DNA from: Hesseltinella vesiculosa
Taxonomy: Eukaryota > Mucoromycota > Mucoromycetes > Mucorales > Cunninghamellaceae
Reading direction: 5' to 3'
Assembly (NCBI GenBank): GCA_002104935.1
Contig: MCGT01000021.1
Location: forward strand, 124,001-188,000
Length of the DNA stretch: 64,000 bases
The first letter of the stretch is position 1; the number at the start of each line of letters is the position of its first letter. Positions 33,697 through 44,405 of this stretch are shown piece by piece. Below the pieces are notes generated by a model, which was not told the DNA's origin, did no database searches, and saw nothing but the letters and a program-made list of their open reading frames with translations. A program made the position numbers and the translations under genes.

Positions 33697-35960
33697 GGCT
33701 GACATTTTTTTCTAGTAGAGGTCCACCAAAGGCTCTAGTGGAAGCTTCCATTAGACTAGGTGGTCCTTTATTTTCTGTGCAGCGGTTTTCCCCCTTTATT
33801 CTTTCATTCGCTTTTTTTCTTCTCCGCCTCTGCAATTTTTTATTTTTTTTTCTGGTCTTGTCTATTCCCATGGGCACCTATTCTACTGCTTTCTGTCTTT
33901 GTCATCCAACCACCAGTCACTTGCAACGATCTGTGAAAAGTACATGAAAAGCCTCACTTACGAATCATATCCCATAACTTTCACGAAGCCGCAACGACAC
34001 CAGCGCCAAGCGCAAGGATGCAGTCCAACCAGGGCTGAAGGCTGGCGTCGATTTTATGCATAACATAATTGCGTCTTCGTTGAAAGTTAATGTCCTAACC
34101 TCCTAGTCTCCATCACATGGTAAACTGAGCATTGTGCCTGTGCTTACAATTCTAACCCTAAGCCTACCTTATTTTAACCAGCATGCTGCTTCAAGGAATC
34201 TTAATGTGCTCCTGCTAGTTTATTAAAAAAGTCAATATGATGCCATGCATTGTTGTAATCTCTAGACTAAGCTGTTGATTCCCTGTCGAATGCACTTGAA
34301 GTGAGACCTTGGAGACCAATGTTGAAGGAGATGTGAGAAAAGAAGAAAAAAAAAGTGTGGCCACAAGCAACAGCTGAGGTCCTTCAGCCATCCCTACATT
34401 CTGTCGGTCTAAAAGGCAATGGCATGATGGAGAGGTGGCGGGAGGACCTTTGGCTGCCGAAGTGCTGAGCTGGAGAAAATGCGTTGGTGTAATGTAATGG
34501 TTTTGCTCTCGCAGTAACTTGGTATGCATCCCTAGCTATCTCTCTGCTGGAAAAAAAAAGAAAAAAGTAACAAATTGAGCAAAGCTGTGGTAGGAACCAG
34601 CATGGTATATTTTAAAGGATAGCAAAGAGATTGACACATTATTGAATTGAGCTTAGACGCAAAGGTGAGAACTAAGAAGTAAAAAAAAAAAAAAAGGAAA
34701 GTGAGCTTTGGAAGCTAAATGATCATGTCTGACCATGCATTAGCAAGAGCACATGGGTAGCAGCAGCAGGTCATATTACAGACTTGAGCACTGACACTTG
34801 CCAATAAAAATCAAGAAAAGTGCAGTAGGGAAGGGCATAGTTTTTTTTTCGGCTGATCGAGCTTTTTTACTGCGGGCCATGGAGGTGGCGACAGGGCAAT
34901 CTGTGTCATCCGGTAAAGATATGGTGACAGTAAAACCTTGCTTTTTTGCCAATGAGTGTAGTAAAGAGGTAAGGGGCAGAGTGTTCAAGCTGAATAAAAT
35001 AAAAAAACGGTTTGCTGATTTTTATACTTTTTTTTGCATGCACGTCGATAAATAATCGAAATCTTATGGCCACCCGTCTGCCCCCAAATTCCCATAAATG
35101 CTGCATCGGATGAGGGGTATGGCGGCAAAATGCACATACTCTCTTGACAATCACAAGTCTACTAGATATTATATCGGTGAACATAAGCTAAGAATTTCCC
35201 AAATAAAAAAAAAAAATAGGAAAGAAAAAAAAGTGATCATCCGAAACAAGGCACTCTCCGTATCCACATGAATGCCAGCGTTCCGATGCAGGTAGCACAG
35301 GGGATATTATTTGATGGTCAAAAATTTAGTCTCCCTACGCTGGTATGCTTGATGCATAGCTACATGTCTGTGAATTACATCAATATGATTGCCGCCTGTC
35401 AAAGTTTTGGCGTAGGGCCAATTCCAAAATTTAAAATCATCCAGTATACCCCCAAACGGTTCCTCTCAGCAAGCTGTGTTCGTATGCAGAAATGGAAGCG
35501 TGCCGTCTTCTAACACCGCCAATATGATTGAAGGTAAAAAAATAAATAAGCTTTAGGAGGGCGATAATGAACAGCAAAAAGAAAAAAAAATAGAAAAGAA
35601 GGTTGCTATGGGAATGTGAAAATAAAAGAACAACACCATGCCTGGAACCCTGTGACAATTTGTAGCAAAAAAAAAAAAAAAAGCAACGCGCTAGACGCAG
35701 GTGATGTAGCTAATCGTAAAGCCTCAAACAGCGCCTTTGACACCATCAATAGTAAAAAATAAAAAAAACGCGGTGGTTAACTTCTCAAAATCACTCTGAT
35801 TTAGCCATGGTACGCTGTTTTACGAAGAAAAAGCTACTCAAAATCACGTTGACTAGGCCAGGGCAAGCTTTTTTACACTCATTTTGAAAAAAAAACCAGC
35901 CCAGGAAAAGTGTGAAAATCGTCTAAGTCTGAAGTGCAATACGGGGTTTGAAAGCAGATA
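33697..35960. other. Gene-poor stretch, nothing recognisable
   Basis: 2.2 kb of A/T-rich sequence with several homopolymer tracts. Short ORFs on both strands (for example plus 34798-35055 and 35268-35513) show no recognisable motifs. I see no tRNA and no conserved protein. Probably decayed repeat DNA. Confidence 0.45.
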
Positions 35961-36284
35961 CATCCCAGGTTCGAAAAAAAGTCCATATTTAGACATGGCA
36001 AGAAAAGTGTAATGTTTAAGCAAATACTTGCCTTCAAAGGGAATAAAAATAATTGCAGGCGATATATTTTTCTTTATATGGGTGATGGATTTTTTGAAAA
36101 TATACTTTCCTAAAAAGTATAATTGCTACTTTTTTAGAAAGTATATTTTCAAAAAATCCATCACCCATATAAAGAAAAATATATCGCCTGCAATTATTTT
36201 TATTCCCTTTGAAGGCAAGTATTTGCTTAAACATTACACTTTTCTTGCCATGTCTAAATATGGGTTTTTTTTCGAACCCGGGAT
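35961..36284. repeat. 324-bp palindrome (fold-back element 1)
   Basis: Two 162-bp arms meet at 36122/36123 with almost no spacer (centre AATT). The arms differ at only a few positions, mainly toward the outer ends. The inner 80 bp of each arm (GATATATTTTTCTTTATATG, then GATTTTTTGAAAA) recur in the palindrome at 40387-40806. No coding capacity. Confidence 0.9.
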
Positions 36285-36710
36285 GACTTGGTTTCCGTCC
36301 CCGTCTTGTCCATTCAGACATTGGCCATTTTTGCGCGTGTCTTGGAGACCATTTTTTTTTCTAGATGATCGCACTCATGTTTAATCCAAGTGAACTAGAG
36401 CAGTTTTTTTTGTACATCATTTTTCCTTTCAGATTTTTTCTAGGGGGAGTATTGAGTATTTGCGCCTTCGATTTTTTTTTCGAAATCTTCTGTACCTTTG
36501 TATACCATCGCCGTGTTTTTTTATTTTCTGCGCGCAGGTATGTAGTTGACTAGATGGTTCATACGATCTGACATCAATTTTGGGGTTTAAACATCGATGT
36601 CAAAATTGTCACCGTCAGCCCTATGGACATACCGGTAACTTCAATGGACATTACGCCAAACGTAGGAGATATGTGACTAGACCGGTAGCTTATCAATGCG
36701 AATAAAAAGA
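36285..36710. other. Unassigned stretch between palindrome and pseudogene
   Basis: 425 bp, T-rich, with no gene seen. The MER3-like pseudogene loses homology near its right border. Confidence 0.4.
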
Positions 36711-36716
36711 AATTAC

Positions 36717-37637
36717 CATGAAAAGTTTAGCAGAGCGGGCAAGTTCAGCGTGGTCTTTCCAAGAGCGAGTCAACGCATCCCATACCGTACTTCCGGGATT
36801 GTCACACTAAAAAAAAATGGAAGTCAAGGAATTGCAGGCCAGGGAACGGGTTGATTAGAGCCAAACATAAATGATTCGCTCAAGAATGACAAATGAGACA
36901 GCTTACATAATGTTATATTAGCGAATTGCGTCCAATGTTTTCATGCCTTGGTCCTTGGTCATCTGCCTAAAAAAAAAGTCGGAGTGAGACCATGGGACAC
37001 CACGCCACTTTTTTAAACTTGCAAATGAAGCCAAGAGGGCTGAACTTTGACGTCCATTCTTCAGCTATTTGTGAGCACAGATGTTTCATAGGTGCCATAT
37101 AAACCACGTGGGCAGGAAGAGAATGCGTCATGAAGCAGCGCACCATGGCTAATTCAAGCAGCACTGTCTTGCCGGTGCCGGAGGGTGGTGATATGGCGAT
37201 GTTCAGATCAGTGGTAAATAGCTAACATTCAGCAATACGAGGGTGTGAGTTTCCATTCGGAGACAATGTATCCATTCCCTTCTGTCACTTTTTGCTATGG
37301 CCTTACACTATCAAAAGCAATGGCATGGATTTCATTAATGTTTCCAAGTTGATTCGGAATGCTTCGGCTAAGAAATACTGTAAAAGCAAATCAGACCGGT
37401 AACTGTACTTTGAAAAACTCACGTATTCTGTCCATTGCGTTGCTTGTTGGATCGGCACATGTGTCTATAAAGCAGTAAACATGAAATGTTAAGAAAGGCG
37501 CGTCATGTTGATGTCTTTTTTTTTTTATATGCATCAGTGTCAGGGTCCAAGTTAAAAACTGAGTCTTGTTCCGGCTGGGTAATGAGTTTGTCGTCACTGC
37601 CATGCAACTCAAGTAAGTCCTGTTCTGTGGTCATCAT
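36717..37637 (-). pseudogene. Truncated MER3/HFM1-type DNA helicase
   Basis: Fragments in order on the minus strand match the N-terminal half of the meiotic SF2 helicase MER3/HFM1. There is a start region (37637, MMTTEQDLLELHGSDDKLIT); a segment 37377-37307 (SIPNQLGNINEIHAIAFDS); a Walker A exon from 37221 (SPPSGTGKTVLLELAM, then VYMAPMKHLCSQIAEEW); 36966-36910 (CKQMTKDQGMKTLDAIR); and 36806-36717 (WDALTRSWKDHAELARSAKL). An in-frame TAA follows LDAIR. A frameshift separates the VTIPE remnant from WDALTR. Homology stops before the expected DEVH box. The 5' exon also changes frame at an 11-base A-run. The functional family promotes crossover formation; this copy cannot be functional as it stands. 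Confidence 0.72.
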
Positions 37638-37864
37638 AAATAAAGCAATAGTTGCAGCTGGGGAAAAAAAAAGTAAAGGAAGAAAGATGAGATGGAAAAA
37701 AAAAACGTTTATGCATCGCCGTTTTAAATTTTTAGTAGCCCATTTCGGGTTTTTTTTTGTTTTCGCTTATCTCTCCAAAGGGCATCCAGGAAATGCTCCA
37801 TTATTGTAAAGTAGAGAGTAACAAGTCAGATCCATGGCAACAAAGGAGGAAGGGACTGACACGG

Positions 37865-38530
37865 TCAGATCAGACAGGTTAGCTCTACACCTTTTCTTAC
37901 ACGACTGGTTCGAAACTCGTCCAGGTCAGCTACCAAGCAAAGTCCGCGACGAGACAGTTCTTTCAAAAGCTTGTGTATGCGACCTGAGGCCCCGGATTGG
38001 TGACCTCTTAAGCCTTGTGGAGCCATTCTACCCTTCATTCCTTGGCCAAAGCAGATCAGCGGCATGGCATGGTCGTTGGTGCGGAGACTAGAGACGTTAC
38101 TTGGCCGTCGCATGGGACTGGGGGAAAAAATCAGATTCTGCCCAGTTATGCCTGTTGCATTACTTACGGAGAGGGTTGTGGGCGGGCTGTTCGTTGTGAG
38201 ATGGATTCCAGCTGGCGTAAAAATGCCTCAACAGGCACAGAAGGATCACTTGCCCAGTCGCTAGGGCTTTGGAGCGGCGTTATTTCCGGCATTTTCGGCG
38301 CCGGCTGCGACGATTGCGGCGGGTGTTGGATGGGTTTCGGTTTTCCTTGGTGTACTTCTTCCCGCCATTCATGATTACATTGGCAGCAAAAGACACGGCG
38401 CGCTGGCCGCCCCGATAGCCATTAAACCGTTGAATGGAGAAATTGATGTCATAAATGGTAGCGATGGCACCGATGTGGGTGAGGATCAGGCGGACACGTT
38501 CAAGGTAGAGAATGGTATTCACGGTCATCT
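37865..38530 (-). mobile_element. TnpB/Fanzor-like protein relic (C-terminal part)
   Basis: Minus-strand segments encode FNGYRGGQRAVSFAANVIMN, NGGKKYTKEN and a basic stretch (38530-38280). After a break comes LICFGQGMKGRMAPQGLRGH, SGRIHKLLKELSRRG and LVADLDEFRTSR (to 37885). A variable R-x-Y-x-x-Q block, a (G/A)xG strand and the E-F/Y-x-T-S motif before the zinc site form the C-terminal RuvC core of eukaryotic TnpB homologues. Similar multicopy proteins occur in Mucorales genomes (from memory). A stop and lost frame separate the two parts, and the expected cysteine pair after TSR is absent unless another exon supplies it. Confidence 0.55.
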
Positions 38531-39214
38531 TAGTTGGAAGGCCAAATTGCGTCTTTTTTTTCACGCCGCTTCCATTTGCTGCCGTCTTTGCCAAGAATCA
38601 CATGGCGTATGCCTCTACTGTAAACCTGGATATATTTGGTGAAAAATTCTGGCATCGTCATCTGGTCACATTCAGGGACTTCAGGTCTATTGAGGTATTT
38701 TCTACGTAAACATAGTAAGTATTCTAGTACAGCAATGCGTAGTAGGTTCTCCATTATTACCTAATTGGGTTGCGTATGTGATATCATCAGGTCTCGCCTC
38801 ATCCAAATGCTTCTTCCTCTTGATGGTATGTATTTGGTTATCAGGCAAGTTGGTATTGAGCATGATGACTTCTCGGCTTGAACTTTCCTTTCGCCAACCA
38901 AAAATATCATAGACAGCTTCCACCACACCCATTTGGCGCCCACGAAAATGAGCAAGATATTTGTTATCTTCATTCATATGACTGTCTATCAATTCAAAAC
39001 TTTCTCCAGTGTCGAATTTGGTTAGGTACTGAGAAAAAAAAAGTAAACTGGTCAGCATTGTGCTTTTTTTTTTGTGTATGTGTGTGTGTGTGCGTGGGGG
39101 GGGGGTGTATACCTTGCAAAGATAAGACATAACCTTATGACCTTTGTTGACTTGGATATCCATATTGCACTTGGCCATCTGTAGAATATATGGGTAAAGG
39201 ATGTCGTCTGCCAT
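38530..39214 (-). mobile_element. Helitron-type Rep/helicase fragment
   Basis: Exon-like pieces: 39214 to about 39113 (ILQMAKCNMDIQVNKGHKVM, then SYLCK); about 39028 to 38765 (YLTKF, then HFRGRQMGVVEAVYDIFGWR, EVIMLNTNLPDNQ); and 38754-38530 (YLNRPEVPECDQMTMPEFFT, WKRREKKDAIWPS). The order of N-x-D-I-Q, K-Y-x-x-K, R-x-x-G-x-x-E-A-x-x-x-x-x-G and the R-P-...-E-F-F-x-x-Y block is that found between the Rep and helicase domains of Helitron proteins. The Rep HUH motif and helicase motifs are missing here, so this is a fragment. Two likely introns keep frame poorly. Confidence 0.55.
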
Positions 39215-39525
39215 CTCGATGTCAATTCTTCCACGTATACTCCGCTTTCTGTTGCTTTTTGCGTTTTCCCACTCCGAGCCCTGCCCCTTTTAAGGCAACC
39301 CACTGGCTTTTTATTTTTTCTCCATGTTTGCTTTTTTTCTAACACTCCACCCAATAATCCAACACGCCTTACCGGTACATTATGCCCATCACTATTCACC
39401 TATCATCTACTATTGCCATGCAAAAGTTGACATCCATCAGACGAGCCAATCGCTGGCTAACATTACTGCACTTTCTCCCCTACTGTCTGACTTTGGCTGG
39501 GGAGATTTGTCTTTAAGCAAGTGTA
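39215..39525. other. Unassigned stretch before repeat copy D
   Basis: No coding signal. Possibly the 5' region of the decayed Helitron ORF. A short TG/CG-rich run lies just inside that ORF at 39077-39105. Confidence 0.4.
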
Positions 39526-40362
39526 GCTCACAAGAAAGTTACAGTAGAGGTCTGATACCTTGACCATCAACAGTGCATATCATATACAAGTGCCTTGCAA
39601 AATCCAGTGACGATCGGTGGAGAATTTATTTTTGGCACACATTTAGGGCTCCCTATGTTTTCGTTCAAAATGGCCAAGGGACCCTCAGGGATTTTGAAAA
39701 ATCTAAAAACCATCATAGATCGACTTTGAACTGATGGATCCAGCTCGTTTTTTGTGTGGATATCAACAATGACATACACGAATGATACTGAAAAAATCAC
39801 ATCGATCAAGCTAGATTGCCCAGCCAAAGTTTGAAGAATCATGAATTCCATTCTCCGCTCCCCCAGCTAAAAAACCGTCAAAACCGACACAAACCAGAAA
39901 AAAAGCGTTCTACAGCCAAAAATCGAGGGTGCTAAAGTCAAGCCAAAATTGACCTCCTCCGATCGCCTTCTAATTTGGCATGGTGATAGTAGGTGATAAG
40001 TGATGCCCATGGTAAAAACCTTAGCCTTGATGGATCACTCATTGACCAGCTAGAGCCGTTTCCTTTTTTTTTTCGAGAAAAAAAAAGTTTCTCCGATCAG
40101 CTTCACATTTGGCATGGTGATAGTAGGTGACAAGTGATGATGATGGCTAAAATTTAAGCCTTGATGGATCACTCATTGACGAGCTAGAGCTGCTTACTTT
40201 TTTTTTTTTTCGAGATAAAAAGAGTACCTCTGATCAGCTTCATGTTTGGCATGGTGAAAGTAGGTGACAAGTGATGATGATGGCTAAAATTTAAGCCTTG
40301 ATAGGTCACTGGATGGTGATCTAGAGAGTAGGGCAACCAGATGGAATGGCTTCCCTAGGAAT
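39526..40362. repeat. Dispersed repeat family, copy D, with 120-bp tandem units
   Basis: The first 400 bp are homologous to copy A. They are followed by three tandem units of about 120 bp (about 39955-40078, 40079-40210, 40211-40330) sharing TTTGGCATGGTGATAGTAGG, AAGTGATG and TTAAGCCTTGATGGATCACT. A fourth unit lies at 40868-40975, beyond palindrome 2. The palindrome therefore appears to have inserted into the tandem array. Confidence 0.82.
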
Positions 40363-40386
40363 CGAACGCATATAGGCGGGCTTTCA

Positions 40387-40806
40387 AAAAAATTGGCAGG
40401 TCAATATGAAAAAAAAAAAAAAAGACATTAACGAGTTGAAAAAAGAGGGTCATAGTTTAGATACGGGGGAAACCAACATTTCCATAATAAGAATAGTTAC
40501 CTGATTTAGTAACAAAAATAATTGTGAGCGATATATTTTTCTTTATATGGGACGTGGATTTTTTGAAAAAATACTTTCCTAGAAAGTATAATTGACACTT
40601 TTTTGGAAAGTATTTTTTCAAAAAATCCACGTCCCATATAAAGAAAAATATATCGCTCACAATTATTTTTGTTACTAAATCAGGTAACTATTCTTATTAT
40701 GGAAATGTTGGTTTCCCCCGTATGACCCTCTTTTTTCAACTCGTTAATGTCTTTTTTTTGGCTAATTTTTTTTTTGTTTTTTTTTTCATATTGGCCCGCC
40801 AATTTT
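40387..40806. repeat. About 420-bp palindrome (fold-back element 2)
   Basis: Arms meet at 40591/40592 (centre AATT). They match from AATTGGC at the left border to GCCAATT at the right. The left arm has a 9-bp insertion near 40455; the right arm has an A/T-tract expansion near 40760. The inner 80 bp are shared with palindrome 1. It interrupts the 120-bp tandem units of copy D. Confidence 0.88.
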
Positions 40807-40970
40807 TTTTTTTTTTTTTTTTTTTTTTGCTGATCTAGTGCTGGTTACTTTTTTTTTGAAAAAAAAAAAATTCTTCCGATCAGCTTCACATTTGGCATGG
40901 TGGTAGTAGGCGATAAATGATGATCATAGTAAAAACCTTAGCCTTGATGGATCACTCAATAACGAGCTAG

Positions 40971-42165
40971 ACACTTTCAGCAAAAAAGTGTTGGGCGGCT
41001 TGGATGCATGGCTAAAAGCATGCGACGTTTTTGCCCAAAAAAAATAAAATGCTTGGCCCACACTTTCAGCAAAAAAGTGTTGGGCGGCATGGATGCAGGG
41101 CTAAAAACATGCGAAGTTTTGCCCAAAAAAATGAAAATACTTGGCCAACACTTTCAGCAAAAAAGTGTTGGGCGGCATGGATGCAGGGCTAAAAACATGC
41201 GCAGATTCGCCCAAAAAAAATAAAATGCTTGGCCCACACTTTTAGCAAAAAAGTGTTGGGCGGCTTGGTTACATGGCTAAAAACATGAGAAGTTCCGCCC
41301 AAAAAAATAAAATGCTTGGCCCACACTTTCAGCAAAAAAATGTTGGGCGGCTTAAATTCAGGCTCAAAAACATGCGAAGCTTCGCCCAATAAAAATGAAA
41401 ATACTTGGCCCACACTTTCAGCAATAAAGTGTTGGGCGGCTTGGATACAGGGCTAAAACATGCGAAGTTTCGTCCAAAAAAATAAAACGTTTGGCCCACA
41501 GTTTCAGCAAAAAATGATGGGCAGCTTGGATGCATGGCTAAAAACATGCGAAGATTCCCCCAAACAAAATAATACGTTTAGCCCACACTTTCAGCAAAAA
41601 ATGTTGGGCGGCTTGGATACAGGGCTAAAAACATGCAAAGATTCGCCCAAACAAAATAATACGTTTAACCCACACTTTCAGTAAAAAAGTGTTGGGCAGC
41701 TAGGATACAGGCTAAAAACATGCGAAGATTCACCCAAACTAATTAAAACGTTTAGCCCACACTTTCAGCAAAAAATGCTGGGCGGCTTGGATACAGGCTA
41801 AAAACATGCGAAGATTCGCCCAAACAAAATAAAACGTTTAGCCCACACTTTCAGCAAAAAAATGCTGGGCGGCTTGAATGCATGGCTAAAAACATGCAAA
41901 GATTCACCTAAAAAAAATAAAACGTTTAGCCCGCACTTTCAGCAAAAACGTGTTGGGCTGCTTGGATACAGGGGTAAAAACATGCGAAGATTCACCCAAA
42001 AAAATAAAAAGTTTTGCCTACACTTTCAGCAAAAAATGCTTGTCAGCTTGGATACAGGGTTAAAATCATGCGAAGATTCGCCCAAAAAAAAATAAAACGT
42101 TTAGCCCACACTTTCAGCAAAATAATGCTGGGCGGCTTGGATACAGGCTAAAAACATGCGCAGAT
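40971..42165. repeat. 87-bp satellite array, 14 monomers
   Basis: Fourteen head-to-tail units start ACTTTCAGCAAAAAAGTGTT at about 40972, 41060, 41149, 41237, 41323, 41411, 41500, 41587, 41673, 41761, 41847, 41934, 42020 and 42107. Each unit carries a small hairpin (CACTTT...AAAGTG) followed by a wider dyad TTGGGCG...CGCCCAA. Because 87 is a multiple of three, long ORFs appear in several frames on both strands without being genes. Confidence 0.93.
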
Positions 42166-44405
42166 TAGGCTTGATTCAAAGGCCTTGAAGGTGGTGGTCA
42201 CCCCATCGACAACCATTTCCATGGCAGTCTTTGTCGCATCTAGTTTTTTGGCACACTTTTTGGAACCAGATTGGGCAGCGAATTCCGCGCTTGTCACCCT
42301 TTTCATGGGTAAGTCCCGTGTTGCAGTAGGACGGGTGTCAAGGGAATCAGGGTGCAGGCAGGAACATCCCGGCGTGACTTGGCTCTGTTGACTATGCTGT
42401 TCACCAGGTAGATCATTGCCACTAGGCAGTTGGAAATTTGTCGCTTGTGAGAGGGTGACTCTGCGACCGGGGTCAATGGTACTGATCGCAAATTCTTGCG
42501 ATCCTCGTGCGTCCAAAGACGTCAAGTCTGTGAGTTTCACGTCCTTGATTGGTGTCGGAAGCTTCATGGTTGAGAAGGTAAAATTCACCTCTATGCCGTT
42601 GGTAGACACCGCTTCAAGAGGATCATGCGTTAAGGGGAAGGACAAATCAGCAGCACTACAAAAAAAAAAAAAAAGAAAAAAAGAAAAAAAAAAGTGAGTT
42701 CGCCAGATGAGGGACACCTACTTCCCAAGGCATTGTACCTGTTGTAACCAAACAATTGGAAATTAAAAACATCCCAGAACTGGGCCAGTGGGAGCAAGGC
42801 TGAGGGCAGAGAATAGTCAACATCGGGTGTTGCAGCTTGGGATGTTGATGGTCGCACACCTCTTGTTCCAGTATAAAAATGTATGTTTTCAGCAACCAAG
42901 TCGACATAGCGTAGGTGCCAGTGAGGCTCGGGTAATATTGCGAAACGCTGTACCTTGACCTCTTCCACCGGGTTTTCCAAATAGGTTTCGATGTCTGTCA
43001 GAGCGATCTTGAGCATGGCCACCACTTGCTGTGGGTTTTTCTTGATGTACTTGGGCGTCAGGACTTGCACATGCGCAGGCTTGGCTTCCAGAACACTTTG
43101 TCGGACGGTGTTGGCAACTCTTTGTATATTATCCATTCCAGCTATCACTTCTGCTGGCCAATCAATGTCATCCAGACCAGCGACTAGATCAATGTCCTGG
43201 ATAGGTGATTGAGGCAAGTGCAGTGCAAAGTCGGTATAGGTGATGTCGACGATCTTGTATTTCAACCAGGTGGGAATGACAATGGAGGACTGAGAAGTAA
43301 AAAAAAGAGTCATTCCAGCTCTGTCCATTTCCTCTTTTTCCTGGCTTACTTCGAACGCTGCCATATCCAACCGCCATTTCATGTAGCGTTTCAATTTCTT
43401 GTCAAAGTGATCTGATATGGTGTCTGCATAACCTGTTGACATGGACTTCAGCGCTTGATTGACAGTGAGCGCATTCACATCACTGCTATAGGTCAAGGAC
43501 GGGCTTCCAGGTAACTCAGCAAGTGCGGCTTGCAGTAGGCGAAAGTGATCGACCAAGTGCTCGGGGGAGTTGGCCAGCAAATGCTTCAGTCACCTCTTGA
43601 TCACCACGTACGAGGGCAAATATCTTCGAAAGGCCATTTTGCTCAAGGATGGCTGTGTTGAGTTCCTCCGGGTACGTCAAAATGAAGTGGTTCAAAAAAT
43701 GGCCGATTCTAATCACAATCTCTCGTAGATGGTGGCTGGTACGGAGGTTCATTTCCAGGAAGGCTTGACGTCGGTGGTATGGTTGAGGTACGGCTTGGTT
43801 GAACGACAGCTTCCTTGTATATCGCGTTCGGCTTGGTCCCATCAGGTCGCTATAGAAAGCTTCCTTGCGTGGGCGCAATCGACCACGAGCAACGGCTTGA
43901 GGGTTGGCCGCACCAGCTCGGCGCGCTTGGCGACCTGCTTGACGTTCTGCTTGGATGTTGCTACGAACGGTCTGGATTGGTGGAGGTGAGATCAATCATG
44001 GCTAGTTAAAAATTAGAGTGACATAAAATGTAAATTCTTTGATACGGGTGAAAAAAAAAAAAAAAAACTCACGCGCTGTTGCAGAGTGATGAGGGCAGTT
44101 CTGGCTGACTTTTGTGACATGTCCTTCCTGCCCACAGTCCCGACAGAAAACCAACCCTTTGGAAAAATGAAACCGTGTTAGCACACCTATGGCATTGACA
44201 TCTTGCGCTGACCTCGCCGATTGGCAGTAGCTTGTGACTTGATCAAATAAAAGTTGGCAGCGCTCAGTTCGTCTGCCTCTTGAAGAATATTCAGATTGTC
44301 TTGGAAGCTTTGAACACTGTCAAACGTCAAGCCGGTCGTGACACCGACGAAATCTGATTTGAGAAGGCCAATGTGAGGCTGTGCTTGTACTTCTTCCATG
44401 TCCAT
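42148..44405 (-). CDS. Zinc-knuckle protein of a repeated, probably transposon-derived family
   Basis: Model: exons 44405-44213, 44156-44073, 43946-43612, 43559-43350, 43289-42739 and 42655-42148, 626 residues if all junctions hold. The second exon encodes a knuckle CRDCGQEGHVTKVSQNC (C-x2-C-x4-H-x7-C). The body is helical and novel to me (MSTGYADTISDHFDKKLKRY, TWLKYKIVDITYTDFALHLP, LLPLAQFWDVFNFQLFGYNR). A second, broken copy of the knuckle exon lies at 44954-45066. Exons 3 and 4 may instead be one exon with a frameshift: the join uses a 52-nt intron (GTACGT...CGAG). The C-terminal codons and stop lie inside the last monomer of the 87-bp satellite. A nucleic-acid-binding role is inferred from the knuckle only. 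Confidence 0.55.

Noticed and set aside
34145..34165. CTAACCCTAAGCC, resembling telomere repeats
   Set aside because: Only one and a half units; no array and no neighbouring subtelomeric structure.
36260..36350. TTCGAACCCGG near the end of palindrome 1, resembling a tRNA T-arm
   Set aside because: No A-box, no acceptor stem pairing and no anticodon arm on either strand; the symmetric copy on the other arm is more diverged.
40971..42165. Several 60-75 codon ORFs on both strands (for example 41008-41223, 41460-41684, 41189-41413)
   Set aside because: They are translations of the 87-bp satellite, whose period is a multiple of three. They restart in each unit and have no gene signals.
40971..42165. 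Regularly spaced repeats resembling a CRISPR array
   Set aside because: The units are contiguous with no unique spacers, and the genome is eukaryotic.
42148..44405. Retroviral/LTR Gag assignment for the zinc-knuckle gene
   Set aside because: The knuckle spacing is C-x2-C-x4-H-x7-C rather than x4 at the end, and no protease, reverse transcriptase, integrase or LTR is seen nearby.
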